DNA from: Porticoccaceae bacterium
Lineage (GTDB): Bacteria; Pseudomonadota; Gammaproteobacteria; Pseudomonadales; Porticoccaceae
Direction of reading: 5' to 3'
Assembly: GCA_002710745.1 (NCBI GenBank)
Contig: PALW01000045.1
Location: 1 to 8,122 of the forward strand
DNA length: 8,122 nt
The notes beneath the pieces are model-generated. The model did no database searches and was not told the origin of the DNA. It was given only the letters and a program-made list of their open reading frames with translations. Position numbers and translations under genes: made by a program. Of the stretch, positions 1 to 7,266 are shown in pieces; position 1 is the first letter of the stretch; every line of letters starts with the position of its first letter.

Positions 1-624
1 GCTAAGCCGGAGCCGATAACTGAGGCTGATAGTAATATTATTCAAATGCATGAAAAAGTCTCAAGACCTGAGACGCTGTCAGGTAGCACATACAAAATTA
101 AAACACCTCTCTCAGATCATGCGATGTATTTAACCATCAATGACATCATATTAAATGAAGGCAGCGATCATGAATTAAGGAGACCATTTGAAATCTTTCT
201 CAATTCGAAAAATATGGATCAATATCAATGGATTTCTGCGCTTACAAGAGTAATTTCAGCGGTATTTAGAAAAGGCGGTGATTGCACATTTCTTGTTGAG
301 GAATTAAAAGCTATTTTCGATCCACAAGGTGGATATTTTAAGTCTGGCGGACGTTTCATGCCATCGCTCGTAGCAGAGATAGGTTGGGCAATAGAAGATC
401 ATCTGCAAAAGATAGGTTTGTTGAAAAAAGCTGAAATTCCAGAGCATCAGCAGAAAATTATGGATGAAAAAAGAACAGAATTCGAGGGCATTCAAGAGCC
501 TGAAACAGCGCCGAGTGAGTTCCCGCCTACAGCGCAAGTTTGCAAAAAATGTAGCGTTAAAGCCGTAATCTTAATGGATGGATGTATGACATGCCTCAAT
601 TGTGGCGATTCAAAATGCGGCTAA
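1..624 (+). CDS. nrdJ: Adenosylcobalamin-dependent (class II) ribonucleotide reductase, C-terminal part (5' end outside window)
   Basis: This is the last 207 codons of the B12-dependent enzyme that reduces ribonucleotides to deoxyribonucleotides in the cytoplasm. The frame is open from base 1, so the ATG at 46 is internal and the gene is cut by the window edge. Two C-terminal parts are visible. The first is the conserved TSCPD-type region (about bases 85-420), with YKIKTPLSDHAMYLTIND, RRPFEIFLNSKNM, ALTRVISAVFRKGGD and FDPQGGYF. The second, after a variable linker, is the terminal cysteine cluster at about 541-621: CKKC, then GCMTCLNCGDSKCG. In this family that tail binds zinc and carries cysteines for re-reduction of the active site (family knowledge). 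The catalytic radical domain lies upstream and is not seen. The gene ends with TAA and converges on the NRAMP-like gene, with 7 bases between the stops. The family call is firm. Confidence 0.93.
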   Translation, partial: AKPEPITEADSNIIQMHEKVSRPETLSGSTYKIKTPLSDHAMYLTINDIILNEGSDHELRRPFEIFLNSKNMDQYQWISALTRVISAVFRKGGDCTFLVEELKAIFDPQGGYFKSGGRFMPSLVAEIGWAIEDHLQKIGLLKKAEIPEHQQKIMDEKRTEFEGIQEPETAPSEFPPTAQVCKKCSVKAVILMDGCMTCLNCGDSKCG

Positions 625-631
625 ATTCAAA

Positions 632-1825
632 CTAAATCAATGCAGATATTTTGTATCCAGACAAAGACAATATAGAAGCTATAATAATAACTGCTAAAAG
701 GTTTACCCAAAAGCCATTTGCATAGGATCCCATCACCTGTCTCTTATTAACAATATAAAACAAGAAAATAGCAATTATTGGCAGTAGCAATGCATTAGTA
801 GCTTGGGCAAACAATATTGCTTCCAGTGGTTTAGTACCAAAAACGGCAAATAGTGTTCCAATGCTAATAATCGAAATCCATATTAATTTAAACTTTTTTT
901 GCGAAGGATCATTTTCCCAACCGAGTGCTTCTGTTAAAGCAATTGACGCTGCTAGCGGGGCAGTAACTGCACTTGTCACGCCCGCGGCAAACAAGCCGAA
1001 GCTAAATATATAGTTGGAGTAAGAACCCAATATTGGATTTAGTTGTTCTCCAATATTATTAGTGGAAATACTCACAGCACTTCCAAAGAATGCAACTGCT
1101 GATGTGCTCATTATCGCTAACGTAATTAATCCTCCCAAACTAATCGCGACTGCGGTGTCTACCCTGCTATATTTTAATGCTTTCTTGGGCTGAAGTTCTT
1201 TCCATTTTTCCTTAGAAAAATGAGCATGAAGAAATAGATTATATGGAACCACCGTTGTCCCAATGAGAGCCATTATCATGATTAAAGATTCAGACGAAAT
1301 CTTTGGATGCATTAAACCATTCATAAATTTCTTCACATCAATATCAATAACCATCATCGTGACCAAGAAAAGTAAACTCATTACAATAACAAGAGCTGTC
1401 AGAAGAGGTTCAATCAATTTAAACGCGTTGGTGCCCAGTAGAATAAATGCAATTATTCCTATGAAAACCGAGCATCCGGGAACAGAGAGACCAGTTATTT
1501 GGTTTAATCCTATTGCAGCACCAGTTATATTGCCGACTTCAAATGCCGCATTACCTACTCCAATTGCTGCAACAATTAAGATCATCAAACAAAGTTTTGT
1601 CGTCTTATTTTGAATTGATTGGTTTAAGGATTCTGAAAGACCAAGACCGGATACGATACCCAACCTTGAAGACATCTCTTGCAATACAAAAGTTATTATG
1701 CAGGATAAAAGTAAAGCCCATATTAAAACAAAACCAAAGTTCGCACCCGCAATACTTGCTGTCGTAACCGTACCAGGGCCAATAAAAGCGGCAGCCACAA
1801 GCATTCCAGGGCCAAATCTTTTCAT
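632..1825 (-). CDS. NRAMP-like membrane transporter lacking the canonical metal-site residues
   Basis: This 397-residue, very hydrophobic protein has about eleven predicted membrane segments, and its length and overall pattern fit the NRAMP (MntH/DMT1) family. The first segment reads GPGMLVAAAFIGPGT, aligning with the family's GPG...DPGN region, but the metal-binding DPGN is GPGT here (residues 16-19). The sixth segment reads TTVVPYNLFLHA (residues 191-201 area), where canonical NRAMPs have MPHN; the metal-ligand methionine is a valine (193) and the histidine a tyrosine. Segment 8 has AAGVTSAVTAPLAAS in place of the usual SS-x-x-x-G-T pattern. The fold is therefore supported but Mn/Fe transport is not. 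I chose the ATG at 1825; a TTG two codons upstream (1831) is possible. No Shine-Dalgarno is visible. It is the last gene of the unit, 13 bases after the carbonic anhydrase, which suggests translational coupling. Substrate unknown. Confidence 0.85.
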   Translation of the reverse strand: MKRFGPGMLVAAAFIGPGTVTTASIAGANFGFVLIWALLLSCIITFVLQEMSSRLGIVSGLGLSESLNQSIQNKTTKLCLMILIVAAIGVGNAAFEVGNITGAAIGLNQITGLSVPGCSVFIGIIAFILLGTNAFKLIEPLLTALVIVMSLLFLVTMMVIDIDVKKFMNGLMHPKISSESLIMIMALIGTTVVPYNLFLHAHFSKEKWKELQPKKALKYSRVDTAVAISLGGLITLAIMSTSAVAFFGSAVSISTNNIGEQLNPILGSYSNYIFSFGLFAAGVTSAVTAPLAASIALTEALGWENDPSQKKFKLIWISIISIGTLFAVFGTKPLEAILFAQATNALLLPIIAIFLFYIVNKRQVMGSYANGFWVNLLAVIIIASILSLSGYKISALI

Positions 1826-1838
1826 TATCAAATATCAG

Positions 1839-2420
1839 CTATTCAACAAGTCTTAAATTACCCGTATCGATATCAAAAATAAATCCAAAAATATCAATAT
1901 GGCTCGGAACAAGAGGGTGATCTCTCAGAACTGATATATCTGCTAGCAAAGTCTCCTCCTGTTCTTCGAAGGTAAACCAATGGACATGCTCCCCGTAGGC
2001 AGAACCGGGTTTGGTGTTTTTTGATAATTTACGGATAGGATTCTTCCATTCTCCATCAGCATACTCAGCTGACTCGAGATCGCCTTTCAACAGGTCAGAT
2101 ATCAAATCCTCTGACAAGGCATGCATACCGCACTGAGTGTGATGGATGATACACCAGGTAGTAGTCTGCATAAATTTATGAGATATAACTAGCGATCTAA
2201 TAGCATCCTCAGTAACCCTAGCCCCTGCATTTCTTACAATGTGCGCATCACCCTCAGTAAGATCGCAGATTGAATAAGGGTTGATCCGACAGTCCATACA
2301 AGTAAGGATTGCGAGACGCAACTTTGGCGTTCCTGAATCGAAGAGTCCACTAAATTTTGAAGCATAATTTTTGTTTGATTCAATTATTTTGTTAAGGATC
2401 GCGTTTTCTGAAATGTCCAC
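1839..2420 (-). CDS. Beta-class carbonic anhydrase (Rv1284-like)
   Basis: A zinc enzyme interconverting CO2 and bicarbonate, probably cytoplasmic (no signal peptide). Numbered from the GTG at 2420 (193 residues), the beta-class signature is complete. Zinc ligands are C41, H94 and C97, in CMDCR and HHTQCGM, and the D43-R45 dyad is present. HIVRNAGARVTEDAIRSL and the C-terminal IDIFGFIFDIDTGNLR match the short Mycobacterium Rv1284-type branch. The start is uncertain. The frame stays open to a TTG at 2486, which would overlap meaB by 56 bases and add 22 residues unlike family N-termini. The GTG gives the family-like start ISENAILNKIIESNKNYASKF 10 bases after the meaB stop; there is no Shine-Dalgarno, so it may be translated by coupling. 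Its position after mcm, pccB and meaB suggests it serves the bicarbonate-using carboxylase; that role is inferred. Confidence 0.9.
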   Translation of the reverse strand: MDISENAILNKIIESNKNYASKFSGLFDSGTPKLRLAILTCMDCRINPYSICDLTEGDAHIVRNAGARVTEDAIRSLVISHKFMQTTTWCIIHHTQCGMHALSEDLISDLLKGDLESAEYADGEWKNPIRKLSKNTKPGSAYGEHVHWFTFEEQEETLLADISVLRDHPLVPSHIDIFGFIFDIDTGNLRLVE

Positions 2421-2430
2421 GAATTTGTAT

Positions 2431-3423
2431 TCACTTATTTTTATTTGCGCCTTCGCTATAGTAACTAAGCAACTGCTTAGCGGCAAATTTTACCGATATT
2501 CTGCCCTCTAACACCTCTTTAGAAAGATCAGATACGTACTCGGAGAAAAATGCACTGTTATTTATATGATTTAGAATTAATCTTGAAGCGTCTTCCATAA
2601 TAGATTCCTTAACCTGAACTTCACTCTCAAAAATGTGACCCTTCTTTATTGTATTTTGGTCCTTAAATCTTTTTATATCAATATATACCTCTTCAATTCC
2701 TGTGCTGTTGATTGCTGATATTTTTCTTACAGGCACATCCCAACCCATTGATTTTTTCCGAGAAACTTTAAGAGCAGATTCGTAGTGCAAAAGTGTGTTG
2801 GCAGCAAGATATTCATGATCACCATCAGACTTGTTTACCAATATCATATCGGCAAGCTCTACGATTCCCTTTTTGATACCTTGCAATTCATCTCCGCCTA
2901 ATGGTGATAGGATGAGCACAAACATATCTGTCATTTTTTTTGCTGAAAATTCGCCTTGACCAACACCAAGCGTTTCTACCAAAATAAAATCGAAACCTAC
3001 TACCTCGCAAATTTTTATTGAATTCTCAGTGCTTCTGGCTACCCCACCTAGGTTTCCATCTGATGGAGTCGGTCTTATAAATGCAGAATTCATTGCCGCC
3101 AGTTGATTCATTCTAGTTTTGTCGCCCAGAATAGAACCACCCGATTTTGGAGAGGAGGGATCCACGGCCAAAACAGCCACCGAATAGCCGCGATTGCATA
3201 GATATAACCCCATTGCCTCTATAAATGTCGATTTACCAACCCCTGGAGATCCAGAAATCGCGAGCTTTAGTGATTCATGCTTAATATTTTTTAACTTTCC
3301 AAGTAATTCAGATAACTGAGCCATATGATCGTGATTCAACGACTCGGCTAAGGTCAGTGCTTTTGACAAGGCTCTTTTATCGCCATCTTTTAATCTCTCA
3401 GCTAATATTTCTACTTCCCGCAT
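2431..3423 (-). CDS. meaB: Methylmalonyl-CoA mutase-associated GTPase MeaB (ArgK/MMAA family)
   Basis: This 330-residue G3E-family GTPase is the bacterial counterpart of human MMAA. It binds methylmalonyl-CoA mutase, gates delivery of adenosylcobalamin and protects the enzyme from inactivation (family knowledge). The sequence shows a helical N-terminus, Walker A GSPGVGKST at residues 58-66, the family block AVDPSSPKSGGSILGDKTRM at 86-105, PTPSDGNLGGVARST at about 118-132, the Walker B-like VETLGVGQGE at 149-158, the guanine-specificity motif NKSD at 197-200 and an ISA motif at 235-237. The C-terminal part (about 265-330) matches the helical dimerisation arm. The length is normal. The start is the ATG at 3423, preceded by a weak purine stretch (AGAGAA). 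It lies 45 bases after pccB and two genes after the mutase it serves. It belongs to MeaB rather than an arginine/ornithine kinase; the old ArgK name is misleading. Confidence 0.96.
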   Translation of the reverse strand: MREVEILAERLKDGDKRALSKALTLAESLNHDHMAQLSELLGKLKNIKHESLKLAISGSPGVGKSTFIEAMGLYLCNRGYSVAVLAVDPSSPKSGGSILGDKTRMNQLAAMNSAFIRPTPSDGNLGGVARSTENSIKICEVVGFDFILVETLGVGQGEFSAKKMTDMFVLILSPLGGDELQGIKKGIVELADMILVNKSDGDHEYLAANTLLHYESALKVSRKKSMGWDVPVRKISAINSTGIEEVYIDIKRFKDQNTIKKGHIFESEVQVKESIMEDASRLILNHINNSAFFSEYVSDLSKEVLEGRISVKFAAKQLLSYYSEGANKNK

Positions 3424-3468
3424 AGGTTAAGTTCTCTGAACTAAAACAAATTTAAAGTTAGTTAATAA

Positions 3469-5004
3469 TTAAAGAGGTATGTTGCCGTGCTTTCGCCAGG
3501 GATTCTTAAGTGTTTTATTTTCTAACATCTGCAGGGATTTAGCGATTTTCATTCTGGTCTCTCTGGGTTGGATTACATCATCGAGAAATCCGAGCTTCGC
3601 CGCTTCAAATGGATTCAAAAATTTCTCTTCATACGACTGAGCAAGTTCATTCATTTTGCGGATATCGCCTTTAACCTCATTTTTATACAATATTTCAACT
3701 GCGCCTTTTGCACCCATCACCGCGATCTCCGCAGTCGGCCAGGCCAGATTCACATCACCACGCAAGTGCTTCGAAGACATTACATCGTAAGCTCCTCCGT
3801 ATGCTTTACGAGTTATTATGGTAATTTTTGCGACAGTAGCCTCTGCATAGGCATAGAGCAATTTAGCCCCATTTTTTATTATTCCTCCTAACTCTTGCCG
3901 TAAACCTGGCATAAACCCTGGCACATCCACAAAGGTTAATATCGGTATATTAAATGCATCACAAAATCGTATAAACCTAGCAGCCTTTTTTGAAGCATCT
4001 ATGTCGAGGCACCCAGCAAGAAACTTCGGCTGATTCGCAACAATTCCTACCGCCTTACCCGAAATACGACCAAAACCTATTATGATATTTTTTGCAAATC
4101 CATTTTGGACTTCAAAAAAATCATTGTCATCGAGAATTTTAACTAAAATCTCACGCATATCATAAGGAGTGCTTGGATTCAAAGGGATAACAGAATCAAG
4201 TGATTTTTCCATACGATTTAGTTGGTCTGATGTCTTAATGACAGGGGGCTTTTCTTTATTGTTTGATGGCAAATATGATAATAACTTCTTAATCAGTGTT
4301 ATAGCATCAGCGTCATTATCGCATTGAAAGTCAGCAACGCCAGATTTAGTTGCATGCGTATGTGACCCCCCAAGCTCCTCCGCTGTAACTGATTCATGAG
4401 TCACAGTTTTTACAACATTTGGACCGGTAACAAACATATTTGATGTATTTTTCACCATAGCAATGAAATCAGTTATCGCAGGCGAATAAACCGCTCCACC
4501 AGCGCATGGTCCCATTATTAGTGATAATTGAGGAATTACCCCTGAGGACAAGACATTTCTTTGAAAAATATCTGCATATCCCCCGAGCGAGGCAACACCT
4601 TCTTGAATCCTGGCTCCGCCTGAATCATTCATTCCAATAATGGGCGCTCCTACTTTTATGGCATGATCCATGATTTTACAAATCTTTTTAGCATTAGATT
4701 CAGACAATGATCCACCAAAAATGGTGAAATCCTGGCTATATACGAAGACGAGCCGGCCATGAACTTTCCCATAACCCGTCACGACTCCATCTCCCATGAA
4801 AGTATCGTCTTTAGAATCAGAACTATCATTTCGATGCTCGACAAAAATATCCCACTCTTCAAAACTATTTTCATCAAGAAGTAAATCTAACCTCTGTCGA
4901 GCAGTAAGTTTGCCTTTAGCATGTTGGGCATCGATTCGCTTTTTACCTCCCCCTAATGAGGCCTTGCGCTTCTTTGCTTTTAATTTTTTATTCAAATCAT
5001 TCAT
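3469..5004 (-). CDS. pccB: Propionyl-CoA carboxylase beta subunit (carboxyltransferase)
   Basis: This 511-residue carboxyltransferase moves the carboxyl group from carboxybiotin to propionyl-CoA, giving methylmalonyl-CoA. Both crotonase-fold halves are present. The N half has GGGKKRIDAQHAKGKLTARQRL (about 18-39), FSQDFT-like YSQDFTIFGGSLSE (89-102), NDSGGARIQEGVASLGGYA (126-144) and MGPCAGGAVYSPA (164-176). The C half has ANQPKFLAGCLDI (323-335), FVDVPGFMPG (358-367), RKAYGGAYDVMSSKHL (399-414) and WPTAEIAVMGAKGAVE (422-437), ending PWRKHGNIPL. The aspartate in GAYDVM (407) probably corresponds to the residue linked to propionyl rather than acetyl preference in Streptomyces PccB; that alignment is from memory. 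The ending favours PccB over the sodium-pump decarboxylase MmdA. The ATG at 5004 is 18 bases after the mutase stop and lacks a clear Shine-Dalgarno. The biotin-carrying alpha subunit is not in the window. Confidence 0.94.
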   Translation of the reverse strand: MNDLNKKLKAKKRKASLGGGKKRIDAQHAKGKLTARQRLDLLLDENSFEEWDIFVEHRNDSSDSKDDTFMGDGVVTGYGKVHGRLVFVYSQDFTIFGGSLSESNAKKICKIMDHAIKVGAPIIGMNDSGGARIQEGVASLGGYADIFQRNVLSSGVIPQLSLIMGPCAGGAVYSPAITDFIAMVKNTSNMFVTGPNVVKTVTHESVTAEELGGSHTHATKSGVADFQCDNDADAITLIKKLLSYLPSNNKEKPPVIKTSDQLNRMEKSLDSVIPLNPSTPYDMREILVKILDDNDFFEVQNGFAKNIIIGFGRISGKAVGIVANQPKFLAGCLDIDASKKAARFIRFCDAFNIPILTFVDVPGFMPGLRQELGGIIKNGAKLLYAYAEATVAKITIITRKAYGGAYDVMSSKHLRGDVNLAWPTAEIAVMGAKGAVEILYKNEVKGDIRKMNELAQSYEEKFLNPFEAAKLGFLDDVIQPRETRMKIAKSLQMLENKTLKNPWRKHGNIPL

Positions 5005-5022
5005 AGATAAAATGTTTTTTCA

Positions 5023-7158
5023 CTAGCTTATCAATTCAAGAACTTTTTTAGCGACATGATGAATGCTTTCATCAGGCCCAAAAATTGCGGCGACACCGTT
5101 TTCCTTTAAAAAAGGGCGATCATTCTCAGGAATAATTCCTCCACATACAACGACAATATCATCAGCTTCATTGCTGGTAAGGCATTTGGTTAATTCTGGA
5201 ATAAGTGTTTTGTGGCCTGCTGCTTGCGAGGATATTCCTATAACATGGACGTCATTTTCTAGCGCCTGTTTTACTACCTCCTCAGGTATTTGGAACATAG
5301 GTGCGATATCAACATCAAACCCAAAATCTGCAAACGCAGATGATATTATCTTTGCTCCACGGTCATGGCCATCCTGACCAAGTTTGCAAACAAGTATTCT
5401 TGGACGCCGTCCATTTTTTACCAGAAAAGCATTTACTTCTTTAGTAACATCCAAAAATTCGGCCTCGCTATTATACATCTCGCTGTATATGCCAGAATTC
5501 GACTGCGCAGATGCTCTGTATCTGCCCCAAACATTTTCAAGTGCTAAACTTATCTCTCCCACAGTGGCTCGGCATCGTGCCGCGTCAATGGCTAGTTCAA
5601 GTAAATTATGTTCATCATTCAGAGCACCTTCTTCAAGTTTTTCGAGCGCTTTTTCGCATTTTTTTTGATCTCTATTTAGCTTTAATTTTTCAAGCCGCTT
5701 TAATTGGTTATCCCTGACAAACTCATTATCGATATCAAAAACATCAACCTTTGAATGATCATCTCCTACGTATTTGTTGACTCCAACAATGACATCTTCA
5801 CACCTATCTATTGCTGCCTGCTTTTTAATTGCCGACTCTTCAATTTGAAGCTTCGGCAATCCCGACTCCACGTATTTTGTCATTCCTCCTGAATTGAAAA
5901 TTTCGTCGATTAGAATACACGCTCTATCAAACAAATCTTGCGTAAGCGATTCCACATAATAAGATCCTGCCAGAGGATCAACAGTTTTAGTTAAACCAGC
6001 TTCCTCTTGAAGAATCAATTGAGTATTTCTGGCTATTGCAGCAGATTGCTCAGTAGGCAGTCCCAAAGCTTCATCAAATGAGTTCGTATGAAGCGATTGT
6101 GTTCCACCTAAAACTGCGGACAGCGCTTCGATTGTAGTTCGAACTACATTATTATATGGATCCTTGCTGGTTAGACTCACACCTGAAGTCTGACAGTGCA
6201 TTCGGAGAATTAGGGATTTTTCGTCGCTTGGCGAAAATCTTTGTCTCATATACCGAGCCCAAAGTAGCCTCGCTGCTCTTAACTTTGCAACTTCCATAAA
6301 AAAATTCATTCCCACTGCAAAAAAGAAGGATAACCTTGGAACGAAGTCATCAGGATTTAAACCTCTATCTGTCGCTAATTGGACGTATTCCAAGCCGTCA
6401 GATATTGTGTACGCAAGCTCTTGCACTCCATTTGCTCCCGCCTCATGCATATGGTAACCAGAGATAGAGACTGGGTTAAACTTTGGCATATGCTTACTAG
6501 TAAACTCTAAAATATCGGAGACAATTCTCATTGATGGCTCAGGAGGATAGATGTATGTATTTCTGACCATAAATTCTTTTAAAATATCATTTTGCAGAGT
6601 CCCGGAAAGCTGGTCTAGTGGAGTATCTGTTTCCTCTGCCACAACAATGAAGCTTGCCATGATAGGGAGCACTGCCCCGTTCATGGTCATTGAGATTGAG
6701 GTCTCATTCAGTGAAATACCATCGAAAAGTAGCTTCATATCCTCTACTGAGTCTATCGCAACACCAGCCTTGCCAACGTCTCCCTTGACACGAGGGTGAT
6801 CAGAGTCGTATCCACGATGCGTTGGCAAGTCAAATGCAACTGATAATCCCTGTTGACCAGCTGCTAAATTTTTTTTAAAAAATGCATTAGAATCTTGTGC
6901 AGTTGAAAAGCCAGCATATTGACGTATGGTCCAAGGCTTTCCGAGATACATAGAAGATCTTGGCCCTCTTAAAAAAGGCTCAAGTCCAGGTAGAGAGTCA
7001 ATAATTTTAGAATTTTTTATATCATCAAAGGTGTAAATGGGCTTTATTGGGATGCCCTCTGCTGTATTACAGACTAGCCCATTAAGGCTTGTTTGCTTTG
7101 TCTCTTTGAGAACTCTTGCTTCCCATTTTTTAAGGTCAGCATTATTAGGGTGTTTCAT
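5023..7158 (-). CDS. scpA: Methylmalonyl-CoA mutase, full-length single-chain type
   Basis: This 711-residue adenosylcobalamin enzyme rearranges methylmalonyl-CoA to succinyl-CoA. It carries the substrate-binding TIM barrel (about 40-560) and the C-terminal B12 domain (about 585-711) in one chain, as in the homodimeric E. coli and human enzymes (E. coli ScpA is about 714 residues). Substrate residues align with the Propionibacterium enzyme at constant offset: Y81 (Y89), R199 (R207) and H236 (H244). The Y/R pair is typical of methylmalonyl-CoA mutase and not of the isobutyryl or hydroxyisobutyryl enzymes. The B12 domain has the base-off motif DGHDRG at 596-601, with H598 as axial ligand, then GISSQAAGH and VVCGGIIP. 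Small departures are H238, where glutamine is common, and V327, where many homologues have tryptophan. It is the first gene of the five-gene unit. The ATG at 7158 fits family N-termini; no Shine-Dalgarno is visible. Also called mcmA, mutB or sbm. Confidence 0.97.
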   Translation of the reverse strand: MKHPNNADLKKWEARVLKETKQTSLNGLVCNTAEGIPIKPIYTFDDIKNSKIIDSLPGLEPFLRGPRSSMYLGKPWTIRQYAGFSTAQDSNAFFKKNLAAGQQGLSVAFDLPTHRGYDSDHPRVKGDVGKAGVAIDSVEDMKLLFDGISLNETSISMTMNGAVLPIMASFIVVAEETDTPLDQLSGTLQNDILKEFMVRNTYIYPPEPSMRIVSDILEFTSKHMPKFNPVSISGYHMHEAGANGVQELAYTISDGLEYVQLATDRGLNPDDFVPRLSFFFAVGMNFFMEVAKLRAARLLWARYMRQRFSPSDEKSLILRMHCQTSGVSLTSKDPYNNVVRTTIEALSAVLGGTQSLHTNSFDEALGLPTEQSAAIARNTQLILQEEAGLTKTVDPLAGSYYVESLTQDLFDRACILIDEIFNSGGMTKYVESGLPKLQIEESAIKKQAAIDRCEDVIVGVNKYVGDDHSKVDVFDIDNEFVRDNQLKRLEKLKLNRDQKKCEKALEKLEEGALNDEHNLLELAIDAARCRATVGEISLALENVWGRYRASAQSNSGIYSEMYNSEAEFLDVTKEVNAFLVKNGRRPRILVCKLGQDGHDRGAKIISSAFADFGFDVDIAPMFQIPEEVVKQALENDVHVIGISSQAAGHKTLIPELTKCLTSNEADDIVVVCGGIIPENDRPFLKENGVAAIFGPDESIHHVAKKVLELIS

Positions 7159-7199
7159 ACTAAATTTATTTTAAAGTTATAGATACTTAACACCAGTTA

Positions 7200-7212
7200 A
7201 CCATAAAATGGT
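7200..7212. repeat. Short inverted repeat ACCAT-N3-ATGGT
   Basis: The arms are perfect 5-base complements around a 3-base AAA centre. A second, offset pairing is possible between CACCA at 7191-7195 and TGGTG at 7209-7213. It lies about 42 bases upstream of the mutase start, where an operator would be plausible. Arms this short occur by chance, so function is unproven. Confidence 0.35.
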
Positions 7213-7238
7213 GGTATAAAGAAATAGATACGCTAACT

Positions 7239-7266
7239 CTCACAGATTTCAATCTGATATTTTAAT
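7239..7266 (+). promoter_or_regulatory. selD: Weak candidate promoter for selD
   Basis: CTCACA (7239-7244, four of six matches to the -35 consensus) is followed after 16 bases by TTTAAT (7261-7266, five of six matches to TATAAT). This would start transcription close to the selD ATG at 7281 with a very short leader. In such AT-rich sequence a TTTAAT match is cheap, so this is only a candidate. Confidence 0.2.
7243..7256. repeat. Inverted repeat CAGATT-TC-AATCTG, possible operator
   Basis: The arms are perfect 6-base complements with a 2-base centre, 24 bases upstream of the selD start. It lies between the candidate -35 and -10 of selD and also covers a TTGAAA hexamer usable by the opposite promoter, which is a typical operator position. 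Chance occurrence in a region this long is not negligible, and no regulator gene is visible in the window. Confidence 0.4.

Noticed and set aside
46..624. Separate 192-residue cysteine-rich small protein starting at ATG 46
   Set aside because: The frame is open to base 1 and the content is the C-terminal part of NrdJ, so the ATG is internal.
1263..1613. Plus-strand open frame of 116 codons inside the NRAMP-like gene
   Set aside because: It is antisense to a well-supported membrane protein, has no recognisable family, and its hydrophobic look mirrors the opposite strand.
3568..3891. Plus-strand open frame of 107 codons inside pccB
   Set aside because: It lies antisense to highly conserved PccB C-terminal sequence and shows no motif of its own.
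3469..5004. Methylmalonyl-CoA decarboxylase alpha subunit (sodium pump) instead of PccB
   Set aside because: No membrane or biotin-protein subunits of such a pump are nearby, and the PWRKHGNIPL ending and neighbours fit PccB better.
5063..5377. Plus-strand open frame of 104 codons inside the mutase B12 domain
   Set aside because: It is antisense to the conserved DGHDRG domain and is most simply a shadow.
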